Origin: CAVSQX01 sp963730225
GTDB lineage: Bacteria; Planctomycetota; Phycisphaerae; Tepidisphaerales; Tepidisphaeraceae
NCBI GenBank assembly: GCA_963730225.1
Contig: CAVSQX010000001.1
Location: 1,550,001 to 1,614,000, forward strand
DNA: 64,000 nt
Reading direction: 5' to 3'
Shown: positions 53,072 through 62,641 of the stretch, piece by piece
How the letters are laid out: each line of letters opens with the position of its first letter
How positions within the stretch are numbered: position 1 is the stretch's first letter
Translations under genes and position numbers: made by a program
Notes under the pieces: generated by a model
The model's database searches: none
Told to the model about the DNA's origin: nothing
The model's input: only the letters and a program-made list of their open reading frames with translations

Positions 53072-54730
53072 CTAGCCTCCGCTTGATTGGGGTGAATCGA
53101 ATCGACCAATCGCCCGGGCAATTCGCACCAGCGCCGACTGACGCCCTAAGAACTCCAGGCTTTGAAATATGGGCGGACTGATCATTGTCCCACTGACGGC
53201 CACACGTATCGGCTGAGCTACTTTTCCAAGCCCCTGGCCGGTTTTTTCGCAATGTTCCTTGACTGCCGATTCCAGCGCGACGGCCGACCATTGCGAAACT
53301 GCGGAAAGAACCGGCACGACCGATTTTAGCGCGACAACGCCCTGCTTGTCATTTTTTAGCAGGACTTTTTCGATGGCTTCGGGCTGATATTCGATTTTGT
53401 CGTCGCTTTGAAACAGAAAACGCGATTTTTCCTCCACCTCGCGCAGGACGTGAAAACCGGCGTTCATGTGCAGCACGGCGATCAACTGCTCGTCTGTGGC
53501 GGCGCGCAGCGGGGAATCGGGATTGACGGTCAGAAAATCCCGCATCGCCGCCACGAGTTGATCCACCGGCGCCTTGCCGAAAAAATCCGTGCTGAACGAC
53601 TTGAGCTTGTCGCGGTTGAATTTCGGATTGGCGCTGTTGATTCGGTCCAGCCCAAAGAGCCGAACCATTTCCGCGACGCTCATCTGCTCGACGTCGCCGC
53701 CGGGGCTCCAGCCCTGAAGCGCCAGAAAATTCAGCAGCACCTCCGGCACGTATCCGTTTCGGCGGAAATCGTGCACCATGATCTCCGGCAAATCGGCTTC
53801 GCTCAGGCCAACCACCGCCATGACCTTCGGCTGCTCAGCCAGATCGAGCTGCGCCGTTTCGGCGCCGAGCCATTGCTCCAATCGGGCCGGCTCGATCCCC
53901 GCGGCGGCGGCGACATTCTCGATCGTTTTCTTCGTCGATCGCATCCATTCGTTCACACGCTGGCGGATTCGTCGGTCGCGGTCGCGCTTGGACAGCTTCT
54001 CGCCGGTATCGGGATTCAGCATCACCGACAGGTGCGCGTAAATCGGCCGCGGATAGCCCAGCGCGGCTTGCAGGGCGATGTGGTTGAAGGTGTTTTTCAG
54101 ATGCTCCAAGCCGCGCAGCACATGCGTGATGCCCATCTCGGCGTCGTCGACGACGACTCCGAAGTGATACGTCGGCATGCCGTCGGTTTTGCGGATGACA
54201 AAATCCTGGCTCTCCATCGCCGGCTGCACGACTTCCTTGTTCAGCACGACATCGCAAAAGCGATATTCCTGCACGGGCATTTGAAAACGAATCACCGATT
54301 TGCGTCCCTCATCGGCGAACCGGCGAAGTTGATCGGCGGTGTACGTCGGCTTGCGGAAGATGAACGGCCGCTTGGCCCGCACCGCCTGCTGACGCATCGC
54401 ATCGAGTTCCTGCGGCGATTCCCACGCTTCGTACGCCAAGCCGCGGGCCAGCAGGTCGTCGATGATGCGATTGTAAATTGGCAGCCGCTTCGATTGGTAA
54501 ACCAATTCCGGATTGTCCCAGTGCAAACCGAGCCATTTCAGATCGGAAAGCAATTGCTGGGTCGCATCCTGGGTGCTGCGTGCCAGGTCGGTGTCTTCGA
54601 TTCGCAGCAGGAATTTCCCGCCGGTGTGCCGGGCCAGCAGCCAATTGAACAGGGCGGTGCGTGCCCCGCCGACGTGGAGATATCCGGTGGGCGACGGGGC
54701 GAAGCGGGTCACGACAGCCGGATCGGCCAT
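53072..54730 (-). CDS. gltX: Glutamyl-tRNA synthetase
   Basis: A 552-aa class I synthetase charging tRNA-Glu with Glu. The HIGH motif appears as FAPSPTGYLHVGGARTAL and the KMSKS motif as GEKLSKRDRDR. The anticodon-binding part is complete, ending in the usual QPIRVAVSGTMISPPIFQSLEFLG. An insert of 20-25 residues after KLSKR (RIRQRVNEWMRSTKK) departs from the E. coli form. It lies 9 bp after pssA. Confidence 0.93.
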   Translation of the reverse strand: MADPAVVTRFAPSPTGYLHVGGARTALFNWLLARHTGGKFLLRIEDTDLARSTQDATQQLLSDLKWLGLHWDNPELVYQSKRLPIYNRIIDDLLARGLAYEAWESPQELDAMRQQAVRAKRPFIFRKPTYTADQLRRFADEGRKSVIRFQMPVQEYRFCDVVLNKEVVQPAMESQDFVIRKTDGMPTYHFGVVVDDAEMGITHVLRGLEHLKNTFNHIALQAALGYPRPIYAHLSVMLNPDTGEKLSKRDRDRRIRQRVNEWMRSTKKTIENVAAAAGIEPARLEQWLGAETAQLDLAEQPKVMAVVGLSEADLPEIMVHDFRRNGYVPEVLLNFLALQGWSPGGDVEQMSVAEMVRLFGLDRINSANPKFNRDKLKSFSTDFFGKAPVDQLVAAMRDFLTVNPDSPLRAATDEQLIAVLHMNAGFHVLREVEEKSRFLFQSDDKIEYQPEAIEKVLLKNDKQGVVALKSVVPVLSAVSQWSAVALESAVKEHCEKTGQGLGKVAQPIRVAVSGTMISPPIFQSLEFLGRQSALVRIARAIGRFDSPQSSGG

Positions 54731-54739
54731 GGAGGCGGA

Positions 54740-55645
54740 TTATGCGGAGGCCGGCCGCCGCCGCAAGCGTGCCACGGCGGAAAGCGCCCCCCAGACCACA
54801 TAGAACACCATTCCCGCGGCGATGGCGTACTGGTGCCAGACGATCAGCACGAGCAATCCAACCAGCACCGCCAGAAGCCGCCCGATCGATCGCTTGCCGC
54901 GCAGATATCGATTGACCAGGTGCGGATAGCGAATCTTGCTGATCATGAGCAACCCGGTCAGCAACACGATGCCCGGCAGCAGCACCACGCACAGCGAGGA
55001 GGCGTGGCCGACCATTCGTCCGGTCCAGGAGGAATCGCCCAGGTCAAAGGCGGTATGGGCCAAATCCTGCTGCATCAGCACCCACGCCGCTACCGTCCCG
55101 CCCGCCGCCGGGCTGGGCAGGCCCAAAAAGCTGAAATGATGCTGCTCGCCGTGCTCATTGCTGACATTGAATCGAGCCAATCGCAGGGCCGCACAACTGA
55201 GATAGAGCGCTCCAATGGCCCAGATGAGGCGCGACAGCATCGGCGGAACGCCCGGATACGCGGCCTTGACCAGCACCAAAGCCAGGAACGCCGGGGCCGC
55301 GCCGAAGCTGATGACATCAGCGAGGCTGTCGAGCTGTCCGCCGAAATCGGTGGTGTGGCGGGCGAAGCGAGCCAATCGGCCGTCCAGCGCATCGAACACC
55401 ATCGCGGCGAAAATCAGATACGCGGCCATCGTGAACGGATGAAGCGAGAAGAATGTCGTCAGAGGATCGAGGTTGTGCGTGCCCGTCGCCATCGTGCAGA
55501 TGTACATCGCGCCAAACCCGCAGACGGCGTTGCCGAGGGTGGCCATGCTGGGCAGAAAATAAACCGAACGGATGTAAGCCCTGCGTCCTCGGCGGCGAAG
55601 CCGTCGCAGACGGGGATGGGGTCGGTGAGAGGTCGCTTCATCCAT
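54740..55645 (-). CDS. pssA: CDP-diacylglycerol-serine O-phosphatidyltransferase
   Basis: A 301-aa integral membrane enzyme making phosphatidylserine from CDP-diacylglycerol and serine. The CDP-alcohol phosphotransferase signature DALDGRLARFA-8x-G-3x-D-3x-D is complete (DFGGQLDSLAD). Seven to eight hydrophobic helices are present. A Arg-rich N-terminal tail of about 20 residues precedes the first helix. It is 10 bp downstream of psd and precedes gltX; both enzymes make phosphatidylethanolamine in turn. Confidence 0.92.
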   Translation of the reverse strand: MDEATSHRPHPRLRRLRRRGRRAYIRSVYFLPSMATLGNAVCGFGAMYICTMATGTHNLDPLTTFFSLHPFTMAAYLIFAAMVFDALDGRLARFARHTTDFGGQLDSLADVISFGAAPAFLALVLVKAAYPGVPPMLSRLIWAIGALYLSCAALRLARFNVSNEHGEQHHFSFLGLPSPAAGGTVAAWVLMQQDLAHTAFDLGDSSWTGRMVGHASSLCVVLLPGIVLLTGLLMISKIRYPHLVNRYLRGKRSIGRLLAVLVGLLVLIVWHQYAIAAGMVFYVVWGALSAVARLRRRPASA

Positions 55646-55655
55646 AGCCGGTTGC

Positions 55656-56387
55656 TCAGGCAGGCGTGCTTCGGCCGATCAGAGGCTCCAGTTCGGTATC
55701 GGGCGATGGAACCGTCGTTGCATGAATCGGCTGCTTGAGGCTGGCGATCACATCGGCGGCTCCGCGCACGGCCTGTCCGATTTTCACGCGAATCTGCGGC
55801 TCCATCCATTTGGGAATCGTCAGCTCCGTTCGACTGCCGAATTTTATCATGCCGATGCGCTGGCCGCGCTCGACGATCTGTCCGACCTCGGTCGTCGAGA
55901 CGATTCGCCGAGCGATCAATCCGACAATCTGTTTCACGACGGCGATGGGCTTTCCGGTTTTCTCATCGCCCAGCACGATGGTGTTCGATTCGTTCTGATC
56001 CGACGCCTGATCGTGCCGCATGGCGTTGACGAATTTCCCTTTTTTGTACGTGACCGACAGCACTTTGCCTTCGCACGGGCTGCGATTGATGTGAACGTTG
56101 AAGACGGAAAGAAAAATCCCGACGCGGATCGCCGGACCGCCGAGCAGCGGATCGTTTTCGATTTCCGTGATATCCGAAACGGTTCCGTCGGCCGGGCTGA
56201 CCATGATGTGCTGCTCGGTGGGAATCCGCCGGTGCGGATCGCGGAAAAATGCGAAAAGCCAGATGAACACCGGCAGCACGATGAAGGCGAGCGGGTGAAT
56301 ATCCCAGCCCAATCCGATCGCGCACAGCGAAAGCACCACGCTGCCGATCAGCAGCTCGCGCCAGCCGTGACGGGTTAACGGAAGCAT
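55656..56387 (-). CDS. psd: Phosphatidylserine decarboxylase (short form)
   Basis: A 243-aa pyruvoyl enzyme converting phosphatidylserine to phosphatidylethanolamine. Two N-terminal hydrophobic helices (residues ~10-48), FFRDPHRRIP, VSPADGTVSDI and FNVHINRSPCEG are typical. The self-cleavage site is KFGSRTEL (cut between Gly and Ser), the FGS(R) variant of the short form. First gene of the seven-gene operon running to 50216. Confidence 0.92.
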   Translation of the reverse strand: MLPLTRHGWRELLIGSVVLSLCAIGLGWDIHPLAFIVLPVFIWLFAFFRDPHRRIPTEQHIMVSPADGTVSDITEIENDPLLGGPAIRVGIFLSVFNVHINRSPCEGKVLSVTYKKGKFVNAMRHDQASDQNESNTIVLGDEKTGKPIAVVKQIVGLIARRIVSTTEVGQIVERGQRIGMIKFGSRTELTIPKWMEPQIRVKIGQAVRGAADVIASLKQPIHATTVPSPDTELEPLIGRSTPA

Positions 56388-56890
56388 CGGCGCAAGCTAG
56401 AAGAGGGGTTGGGGGTTGTCAAACGTGCCGGTTGATCTCGCGATTCGATTTTGAACGATCGATTCTTCTTGCGAGACGACGACGTTTTTTTTCTTTGTGG
56501 CGACGAGTGCGGACAAAACTATGCGCTTAGCCAGCGCTGAAATTGGACGGTTTTCGTTTTAATTTGTTGTTGAATAAGCAGTTAAGAGACTTTACAGGGG
56601 GTATGCGCTTTTGGAAGGTGTGAACCCCCTTCTGCCGGGCTGTCGGTGGCGGGGATCGGGGCAACGAGCGGCGGCTTTTGCGCCCCAGCCATTGGACGGC
56701 GAGGCGGGCAGGACGGCGGAATCCGAAGGGCTGGTTCAAACATGGATGGACGGGACGCACAGGATCAGAGGAGGAAAAGCATTCTGAATTTCATCATGTC
56801 CATCCTGTAAATCCATGTTGATTCTTAACGGGCGACAGGCGGCCGGCCGGGAATGGATGCGGGGCCGATGCGGATGGTGTTCGCACCGAA
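56388..56890. other. Intergenic region with one small inverted repeat
   Basis: About 500 bases without a supported gene. It contains the psd promoter side and a short imperfect inverted repeat at about 56736-56826, in which TTCAAACATGGATGGACGGGA is answered by TCCATCCTGTAAATCCATGTT. This type of element, ATGGATTxACAGGAT, is frequent in environmental bacterial genomes. The rest shows no RNA gene I recognise. Confidence 0.45.
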
Positions 56891-57576
56891 TCATAATAAA
56901 GTCGAACTTACGGTTCCGTCGTGCGAAATAGTCAGCACGCCTCCGCGCGGACCGGGGTTGACGATTAAGGTGTTATCCCGCCGCCATTGCTGACCGAACC
57001 ACGTGTGAACATGGCCCTGCACCACCGCAATCGGCTTCAGTTCGTCCACGAAGTTGGCGATGCAGGTGAATGTCCAATGCTTCGGCGTCTGGTCCCACGG
57101 AGGGCCTGGAAACTTCGGTGGATAGTGCGTTAATAAAACCACCATCTCGCCCCGCATCATCACACGCTGCAATCGCCGGCGAAGGTCCTGGCATTGCGCA
57201 TCCAAATCAGTTTCACCGGGAAGATCGTAATACCGCCGGGCGCAAACCCGATCCCCGCAATCCAAAGCCGCGGCACCGGCCTGCGGAGATTCCCGGAAAT
57301 ATCCTCCGCCGCTCGAAAGAATCGCCCTGGATCGCGATAATCGTGATTGCCCCGAACGGCAAGCACCGGCACCCCAAGCGATTCGACCCACTGCCGCGGC
57401 AACGGATCATCGTCATCCTCAATCAAGGTCGGCGCATCATAGATGTCCCCCGCATGCAAAACGGCGGCGATGTTTACCCCATTCCACACCGGCAGCGCTC
57501 CGCCGTGCGTGTCCGAGCAGACACCCAGCAGGATATTTGGCGATTCCTGCATAAATGCGACCCGGAAAGCCCCCAT
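56891..57576 (-). CDS. Metallophosphoesterase (YfcE/MJ0936-like, frameshifted)
   Basis: About 228 aa in two frames. The first (from 57576) has GVCSDTHGG, LHAGDIYD and VRGNHDYRD, three of the calcineurin-type metal motifs. The second frame, ending at 56891, continues with YYDLPGETDLDAQCQDL, LLTHYPPKF (His metal ligand) and VVQGHVHTW (GHxH). The switch is in the GC-rich GCCCGGCGG near 57225. Together they make a complete phosphoesterase acting on an unknown phosphoester. It follows a small gene by 8 bp. Confidence 0.75.
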
Positions 57577-57583
57577 CTGCCTG

Positions 57584-57787
57584 TTAAATCTCTTCGATCA
57601 CCAGAATCCGGCAGGACAGCCTTTCTTCCGTCTCCGACTTTTCCATCGGTTCGGCGTGCACGCCGCTGGGATGCTCTTTTTCCAGAATCTCCCGCAGCGC
57701 CGACTCGGCTGCTTCGGGCGATTTCCCACCCACCAGACGTGCACCCCGACCCTTCACACACACATACTCGACTCGAAAATATCTCAT
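57584..57787 (-). CDS. Small protein, function unknown
   Basis: A 67-aa protein (MRYFRVEYVCVKGRG...). It alternates beta and helix: YFRVEYVCV, SPEAAESALREILEKE, LSCRILVIEEI, resembling a small ferredoxin-like or dodecin-sized fold, but no family is recognised. A GGAG site lies six bases upstream of ATG. The metallophosphoesterase gene is 8 bp downstream, in the same direction. Confidence 0.6.
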   Translation of the reverse strand: MRYFRVEYVCVKGRGARLVGGKSPEAAESALREILEKEHPSGVHAEPMEKSETEERLSCRILVIEEI

Positions 57788-58453
57788 GGCCATCTCCAGG
57801 TATGCGCAGGGACAATCCCAGCGGCCTCCATGACCATGAAATTCATCGAACCTGGATTACATCTTGCTCCTTTCGGCTTTACTCAAATGCTTCGTCACGC
57901 CATCCTCGGCTACGAGCACAAATTGCTATGTCACCGATGCTTCAGATCATAACCGCCCCCACCGGACAAAAACTGTCCGCTCATCGCCCGTCGTCAATGC
58001 TGATGGTGGGATTCGGATAGATTCGTCATCGTCGGCCTCCATTGCCTCTGCCGGCATGAATGCCACATGCGACGGGCGGCAATCGTAGACCTGCGAAGCT
58101 ATGACACGCCAATTCGGCAGTGGGTAGGCAGCGTCAGCCAGCAAATCTCCCCATGCCTGGTCCGGGATCAGTTTCCGGGCATCAATCGGGGCTCGTTGCC
58201 TTCATGGCGTCGATTTGCCGACACTGCCGCCGACGGTGAAACAATTTCGTAGGCTGTATGGTGGGCTCCAGTGTTAAATGATATAGATACAGGAAGTGGC
58301 AAAGCATTCCAGTGCTCAATGACTCGCTGGCAGTGGTCGGTCCCGGCACGGCCGGTGCCGCGAACCACGCATTGCCGATATCTATTCACATACCCGGGCG
58401 TTGTTGTTTTCGACGGCATTTGCTCCATCTCCCGCCAATTGCAAGCCATGGCG
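57788..58453. other. Intergenic region, no gene recognised
   Basis: About 660 bases. Several short open frames exist on both strands, but none has coding-like composition, a ribosome site or a recognisable motif. The AT content is higher than in the flanking genes. It may contain a decayed gene. Confidence 0.35.
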
Positions 58454-59312
58454 TTAGCGAAGGCCGAAAATCCAGCCTTCAAACCTAATCTGATCCAGTA
58501 AACCAGTATTCCCGGTGCCATTTGGCAGATCGCCAGGCAAGGCGAACCAGTCCCGAATCTTTCCGGCGTCGTTTGCCGCCTGGACGTGCCTTAACACCTT
58601 CAATGCGTCGCGCTCGTGATCGGTCCGGCAAGGCCCAATATCGCGAGCGCGGCAAATCGCCGGGTAGCTTTCGACAATCACGTTGTTTTTTTTCCCTACG
58701 TCCTCGAAAGGCCATATTGCGAAGTCGCAATTGCCCTGCTCCCGCAGCACCAAAAGACGGTTCAATGCATTCATTCCGGTGATGGTATGGTAGCCAACTG
58801 TTGCACCATGACCTAAATACCATTGGCTTATCGCCTGCGGCACGATGGCCTCAGTGCCTCTCCAATAGTGTACGCCGTTGTCGAGATAGAATCTAAAATC
58901 CGATCGATCGTCGTTGAAGCGATACGGACCATGCCCAGCGAACCTTTCCCACGCATTAACGGTTAGGGCGAAAGCTCGTACCGTCTTCTTCTCGGTATAC
59001 AGTTCACTGACCGCCGCCAGCAGGTCGCCAGGCCCAGCCCTGTGCACCAAATACCTTTGTGTCGGTGCCGACGGGATAGCTAAACCCAAAATCCAGCGCG
59101 ATCAAAGTTGACGGGCCATCACCGGCCACGGTCGCTTGCAAATAGCTGCAAACCTCGGAACGTGTCCAATTGCAGCAGTTTGGAGTCGGGGGTGGGACAA
59201 TCGAAGGGTTTTCTTTTCCCTGTTCCCATTTGGCCAAGCGGAGCCCGGGCAGCCTCTCAGACTCAGTTCCGGCCCCGGACCAATCGACTGACAGGATTCT
59301 CTCGAACATCAA
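58454..59312 (-). CDS. RNase H-fold predicted nuclease (DUF429-like, frameshifted)
   Basis: About 285 aa in two frames. The first (from 59312) shows ILSVDWSGAG (first acidic residue of an RNase H fold) and STLIALDFGFSYPVG (second), as in DUF429-type proteins. The second frame, to 58454, continues with PGDLLAAVSELYTEKK, FLxxGVHYWRGTEAIVPQAISQWYLGHG and FAIWPFEDVG. The switch lies near 59030. The 5' end overlaps the 3' end of the WYL regulator by 50 bp. The substrate is unknown. Confidence 0.65.
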
Positions 59313-60300
59313 GGCTCCGGCTTAACGTTGGCCATGCACCGCGAAGGTCAGCTTTGAGCCACGGAGGACGAGCAGAGCGGCGCAGCTCCACCGGTCCCAG
59401 CACCTGCACCTTTCCGCCCCACCCCAACACCTCCCGCTCCACAGCGTACAGCGCCCCCGTGTCGAACTCAACGATAACCCGTCCCTTCTCATCCCGGCTC
59501 ATTTTCTGTGTCGCATTCGACACGTATTCCTCGCCCAGCGCCGTTGCTTCGGCCACGAACCGCAGTTTCACGTGATGCACCGGGCCGGTGCTTTGGTGAC
59601 TATCGACGGCGGTGGCCAGGTATTTGTCCAAATCAAATCCATTCTTCAAGCGGAAACGCTCATCCGTATATTCGGCCGCGCGAATTCTTGGCAGAAAGAA
59701 CGTGCGGACGGCTTTGCGATAATGGTCCCAGCCGACGAGGAACCATTCCCGGTGGCGGGCGACCAGGCCGTACGGGTCTACCTTGCGCTGGCGGACCTGG
59801 CCGCTGTGGCCACTCTGGTAGCTCATGCGAACCGTCTCGGCCGACTCCAGCGAATTGAGAATCGTCGTCCAGATGCCATCGGGAATCGGCGAAAACGGCG
59901 GACCCTCAAACCGAATCCTGGCCGCCAGCGTCTCGAAACTCGTGCGGCCCTCGGGCATGAGCAATTCAAGCAGTCGGCGATAAAGCTCCTTGAGCTGCCC
60001 ATAGAGCGGCGTGCCGCGGTACTGCTCGGCCGACCGCAACGACACTAGCAATGCAAATCGGTCGGAGGCGCTGACAATGGTGCCCGGCAGCGCGGCGGTT
60101 TCGCCGGCGTAAAACCAGATGCGCTGCCGGCGATCGTATTCCACCGGTAACTTCCACTGCCCGATCATCACTTGCTTGAGATCCCGGCGGATCGTCCGCT
60201 CATCGACGGCCAACTCCCTGGCCGCTTCTTTGGCCACCACCCGCCGCCCCTGGCGCAGCCAACGGTCGAGCGTCAAGATTCGCCGAGTCTGGGCATTCAT
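59263..60300 (-). CDS. HTH-WYL domain transcriptional regulator
   Basis: A 345-aa protein. An N-terminal DeoR-like winged helix (residues ~5-60: RILTLDRWLRQGRRV, AARELAVDERTIRRDLK) leads to a WYL domain (~150-225: VRMSYQSG, DPYGLVARHREWFLVGWDHYRKAVRTFFLPRI) and a C-terminal WCX-type region (FDTGALYAVEREVLGWGGKVQVLGP). WYL proteins sense nucleic acid or nucleotides and commonly control defence genes. Start at MNAQTR, because AGGGAG lies six bases upstream. It overlaps the RNase H-fold gene, so the pair is likely translated together. Confidence 0.82.
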   Translation of the reverse strand: MNAQTRRILTLDRWLRQGRRVVAKEAARELAVDERTIRRDLKQVMIGQWKLPVEYDRRQRIWFYAGETAALPGTIVSASDRFALLVSLRSAEQYRGTPLYGQLKELYRRLLELLMPEGRTSFETLAARIRFEGPPFSPIPDGIWTTILNSLESAETVRMSYQSGHSGQVRQRKVDPYGLVARHREWFLVGWDHYRKAVRTFFLPRIRAAEYTDERFRLKNGFDLDKYLATAVDSHQSTGPVHHVKLRFVAEATALGEEYVSNATQKMSRDEKGRVIVEFDTGALYAVEREVLGWGGKVQVLGPVELRRSARPPWLKADLRGAWPTLSRSLDVRENPVSRLVRGRN

Positions 60301-60351
60301 CGCTTCTCCCTTTGTACCCGCCGCACCGGACATGGCTTGTCCGGTGTGGGA

Positions 60352-60753
60352 ATGTACAACCGACGCCGAAGGACGATCAAGTTATTCAGGATTCGGCGAC
60401 AACGCCCGGACCGCGCCCGACCGGCGGCCAGAAGAACCTACGAGAACTACGACGTGCAAGAGCGGCACTGCCATCGATGTGAAACCTCACTGCCGTCGAT
60501 CGCGCGCTTCTGTCCGCGGTGCGGAACGCCGACCACCCCAGCGCGGCTGCAAATTATTCCTGTCGGCGCACGATGGCTCTGGGCTGCCGGAATCTGCGTC
60601 TGGCTCCTCTCCGGTGTTGCGACCGCGGTCGCCGGGGCCCTCGACTGGCTCGCGCTGACCGCAGGCGCGGGAATCCTGTTTTCCAGTTTATTTTTCCTCG
60701 GCGTCGTCGCGGGCGTGATCCAAATTGCGAAAATGACAACGCGCGCGAGATGA
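60352..60753 (+). CDS. Zinc-ribbon membrane protein, function unknown
   Basis: Up to 133 aa. The core is a CxxC-x13-CxxC zinc ribbon (CHRCETSLPSIARFCPRCG) followed by two transmembrane helices (WLWAAGICVWLLSGVATAV, LALTAGAGILFSSLFFLGVVAGV). The N-terminus from 60352 is Arg-rich and may not be real; a GTG at 60454 is an alternative start. It is divergent from the WYL gene. Confidence 0.55.
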   Translation: MYNRRRRTIKLFRIRRQRPDRARPAARRTYENYDVQERHCHRCETSLPSIARFCPRCGTPTTPARLQIIPVGARWLWAAGICVWLLSGVATAVAGALDWLALTAGAGILFSSLFFLGVVAGVIQIAKMTTRAR

Positions 60754-60887
60754 TCGCAAAATGGAGGCCCTGGGGACAGGCGCCTATTTTCTCGACGTCC
60801 ACGCTGCGCGGCACGCGGCCACTGTCCAGCCGGAACCGGAGAAAGCTGATCGCGCAATGCAAGGATTAGGGGGGCCGTGACTCGTCG

Positions 60888-61787
60888 TCATTGATCCTTC
60901 TTGTCCCTCGTGAATGTCAACGTTCCGTATCCGAGTTGGTCGAAACCGCCGCTGTTGGGGCCGTAGTCGCCGCCGCCGCCTTCGGGGCGAACCTTCTGGG
61001 CGAATTGTTCGGAATACGGGGCGCTGAGGTGCTGGAGCACGGCGTAGTGATTGTAGATCAGTTCCCAGGCGGGGCGGAGGTCGCCGCGGCCGGCGGGAGA
61101 AATCATCGGTTGGGTCACGTCGCTGTTTTGGTAGGTGGTGTAGGGAACGTCGTAGCCGAGGTTGTATTTGGCGACGTATTCAGCGCCGGCAAGGAATCGG
61201 TTGTTGTCGTAGCCAAATAAATCATCGCCCTGGTTCCAGGCCATCTGGCAAAGGGAGCCTATCAAGGCGATGCCAAGAACGCTGTGGCCCTGGTCGCGGC
61301 CGGATTCCTGCCATTGGCCGAGGATGCCGGGATAGATATGAACGACGGCGTGCTCGATCGCCCCGTTGCCGGTTCCGAATTTGAAGTAGTTCACGGCCTG
61401 GTTGTAAATGGTTCGGTCGTCGCAGAGGACGCCGATGGCCAGAGCGGATGCCATGTTGCAGGCGTCCCAGTTGCACCAGTAGTGGTCGATTTTCGCGCCG
61501 TTGTGATGCAGCAGAAAATCGGAGTTCATGGGATAGAAGACGCCGAGCATCATAGACTCAAATCGCTTGAAATCCTCGGGCTTCCAGCCGATGTAGGTGC
61601 GCATGATTTCGGCGGCGTTGGCGAATTCGTAGCCGTAGATGCCGGCGGCCAGGAAGCGGTCGGAGGTGCCGTCGATGTGCTTGAGGGATTGCGACCAGCC
61701 GTTCATTATCTCGATTGATTTGTCGGCGTAAGCGGCATCGCCGGAGACATGCCAAGGGAGGATAAGGGGGCATTCAAGATTAACCAT
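60888..61787 (-). CDS. Alginate lyase-like protein, N-terminally truncated
   Basis: A 299-aa alpha-toroid domain. The pattern PWHVSGDAAYADKSIEIMNGW, FERFESMMLGVFYP, WCNWDACNMASALAIGVLCDD and GQWQESGRDQGHSVLGIALIGSLCQMAWNQGDDLFGYDNNRFLAG fits the alginate-lyase superfamily (PL5/PL38-like; the NWD and H residues near the active site are visible). The usual signal peptide and first 100 residues are missing, as the preceding bases contain no match. It may be a remnant or an intact gene broken by an indel. Confidence 0.65.
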   Translation of the reverse strand: MVNLECPLILPWHVSGDAAYADKSIEIMNGWSQSLKHIDGTSDRFLAAGIYGYEFANAAEIMRTYIGWKPEDFKRFESMMLGVFYPMNSDFLLHHNGAKIDHYWCNWDACNMASALAIGVLCDDRTIYNQAVNYFKFGTGNGAIEHAVVHIYPGILGQWQESGRDQGHSVLGIALIGSLCQMAWNQGDDLFGYDNNRFLAGAEYVAKYNLGYDVPYTTYQNSDVTQPMISPAGRGDLRPAWELIYNHYAVLQHLSAPYSEQFAQKVRPEGGGGDYGPNSGGFDQLGYGTLTFTRDKKDQ

Positions 61788-61928
61788 CCTTTCGCGGCAG
61801 ACGGCCCGGAATCAACATGAATTTCAAGGCGAGTTTCGCAGCGGTCGCCGTGGCAGAGCAATCTCGGTTGTTTTGCTCCCGGTTGTTTGTCCCCATCGAT
61901 TTGTTCGCGTTCCTGCGGCAAAGGGGAA

Positions 61929-62411
61929 TCAGGCAATGACCGGTTCGAACCAGACTTGAGCGTCATTGAGCCGGGCCAGGTAGGCTTCGACGTGCAATCG
62001 CGGCGTGGCTGAGTTGACTCGGCGGACGGCGGTGGCCAGGTCGGTTCTCATACGGTCGAGCAGATCAATGTCGTGGACTTTAAGGAAGTCGCTGTAGAAG
62101 CCGCACTGCTCGTGGGAGATCAGAATGAGGCGGTTCAGGCCGTGGAGACGAACGAGGAATTTCAGATGAGAGATGGCGGCTTCCTCTTCACGATAAGAAT
62201 CAAAGTAGCCGGCGAAGCAGACGGGACCGCCGGCGATGGCCAGGCGGTCGTAGCCGAACAGGCCCAGGCAATTCTGCATGAAATCGTTGACTTGGTCGGC
62301 GAATCTCCCGTCGCTGCAAAAAATGAGCGCCGCGCCGCAGCCCTGGCCGTCGAAGGGGATTTGGCTGGAGAAACAGGTAATTGGCGATTCACTTGAATTG
62401 TCGGTGGCCAT
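61929..62411 (-). CDS. Beta-carbonic-anhydrase-like protein
   Basis: A 160-aa protein. The beta-CA elements are ALIFCSDGRFADQV (Cys ligand and Asp-Arg dyad, usual CxDxR) and LILISHEQCGFY (His and Cys ligands, usual HxxC). The surrounding helices are shorter than in a full beta-CA (~200-220 aa). The zinc site could be intact, but the usual CSDSR-to-H spacing is close to 55 residues, as here. The activity is unproven. Start at MATDNS. Confidence 0.65.
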   Translation of the reverse strand: MATDNSSESPITCFSSQIPFDGQGCGAALIFCSDGRFADQVNDFMQNCLGLFGYDRLAIAGGPVCFAGYFDSYREEEAAISHLKFLVRLHGLNRLILISHEQCGFYSDFLKVHDIDLLDRMRTDLATAVRRVNSATPRLHVEAYLARLNDAQVWFEPVIA

Positions 62412-62641
62412 TGCCCGCCTCTGTTTCGCAAGCAAGCTGCGCGATACCGCGGTACGTCGTCGGCAATTGTACCGCTTGAGAACCATAGGCAAGAGGGGAG
62501 GAAAATTGGCGCCCCTGCGGGACGACGACTCGACTGAGTTCGTCGAAGGTCCGCTACGCGGGAAAGCCTCGTTGTCCTGGGTGGCTCCGTGGTGACGTTG
62601 GCGCGTTCGATGCACAATCGTCTTTGCAATGCAAGACCGAG

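Noticed and set aside
53408..55738. A very long plus-strand open frame (776 codons) opposite gltX and pssA
   Set aside because: It is antisense to two clearly functional genes and its composition (His/Arg/Gln-rich without domains) is a reverse-strand artefact of GC-rich codon use.
56527..56760. A 77-codon minus-strand frame downstream of psd
   Set aside because: Pro/Arg-rich composition without a ribosome site; partly within the repeat region.
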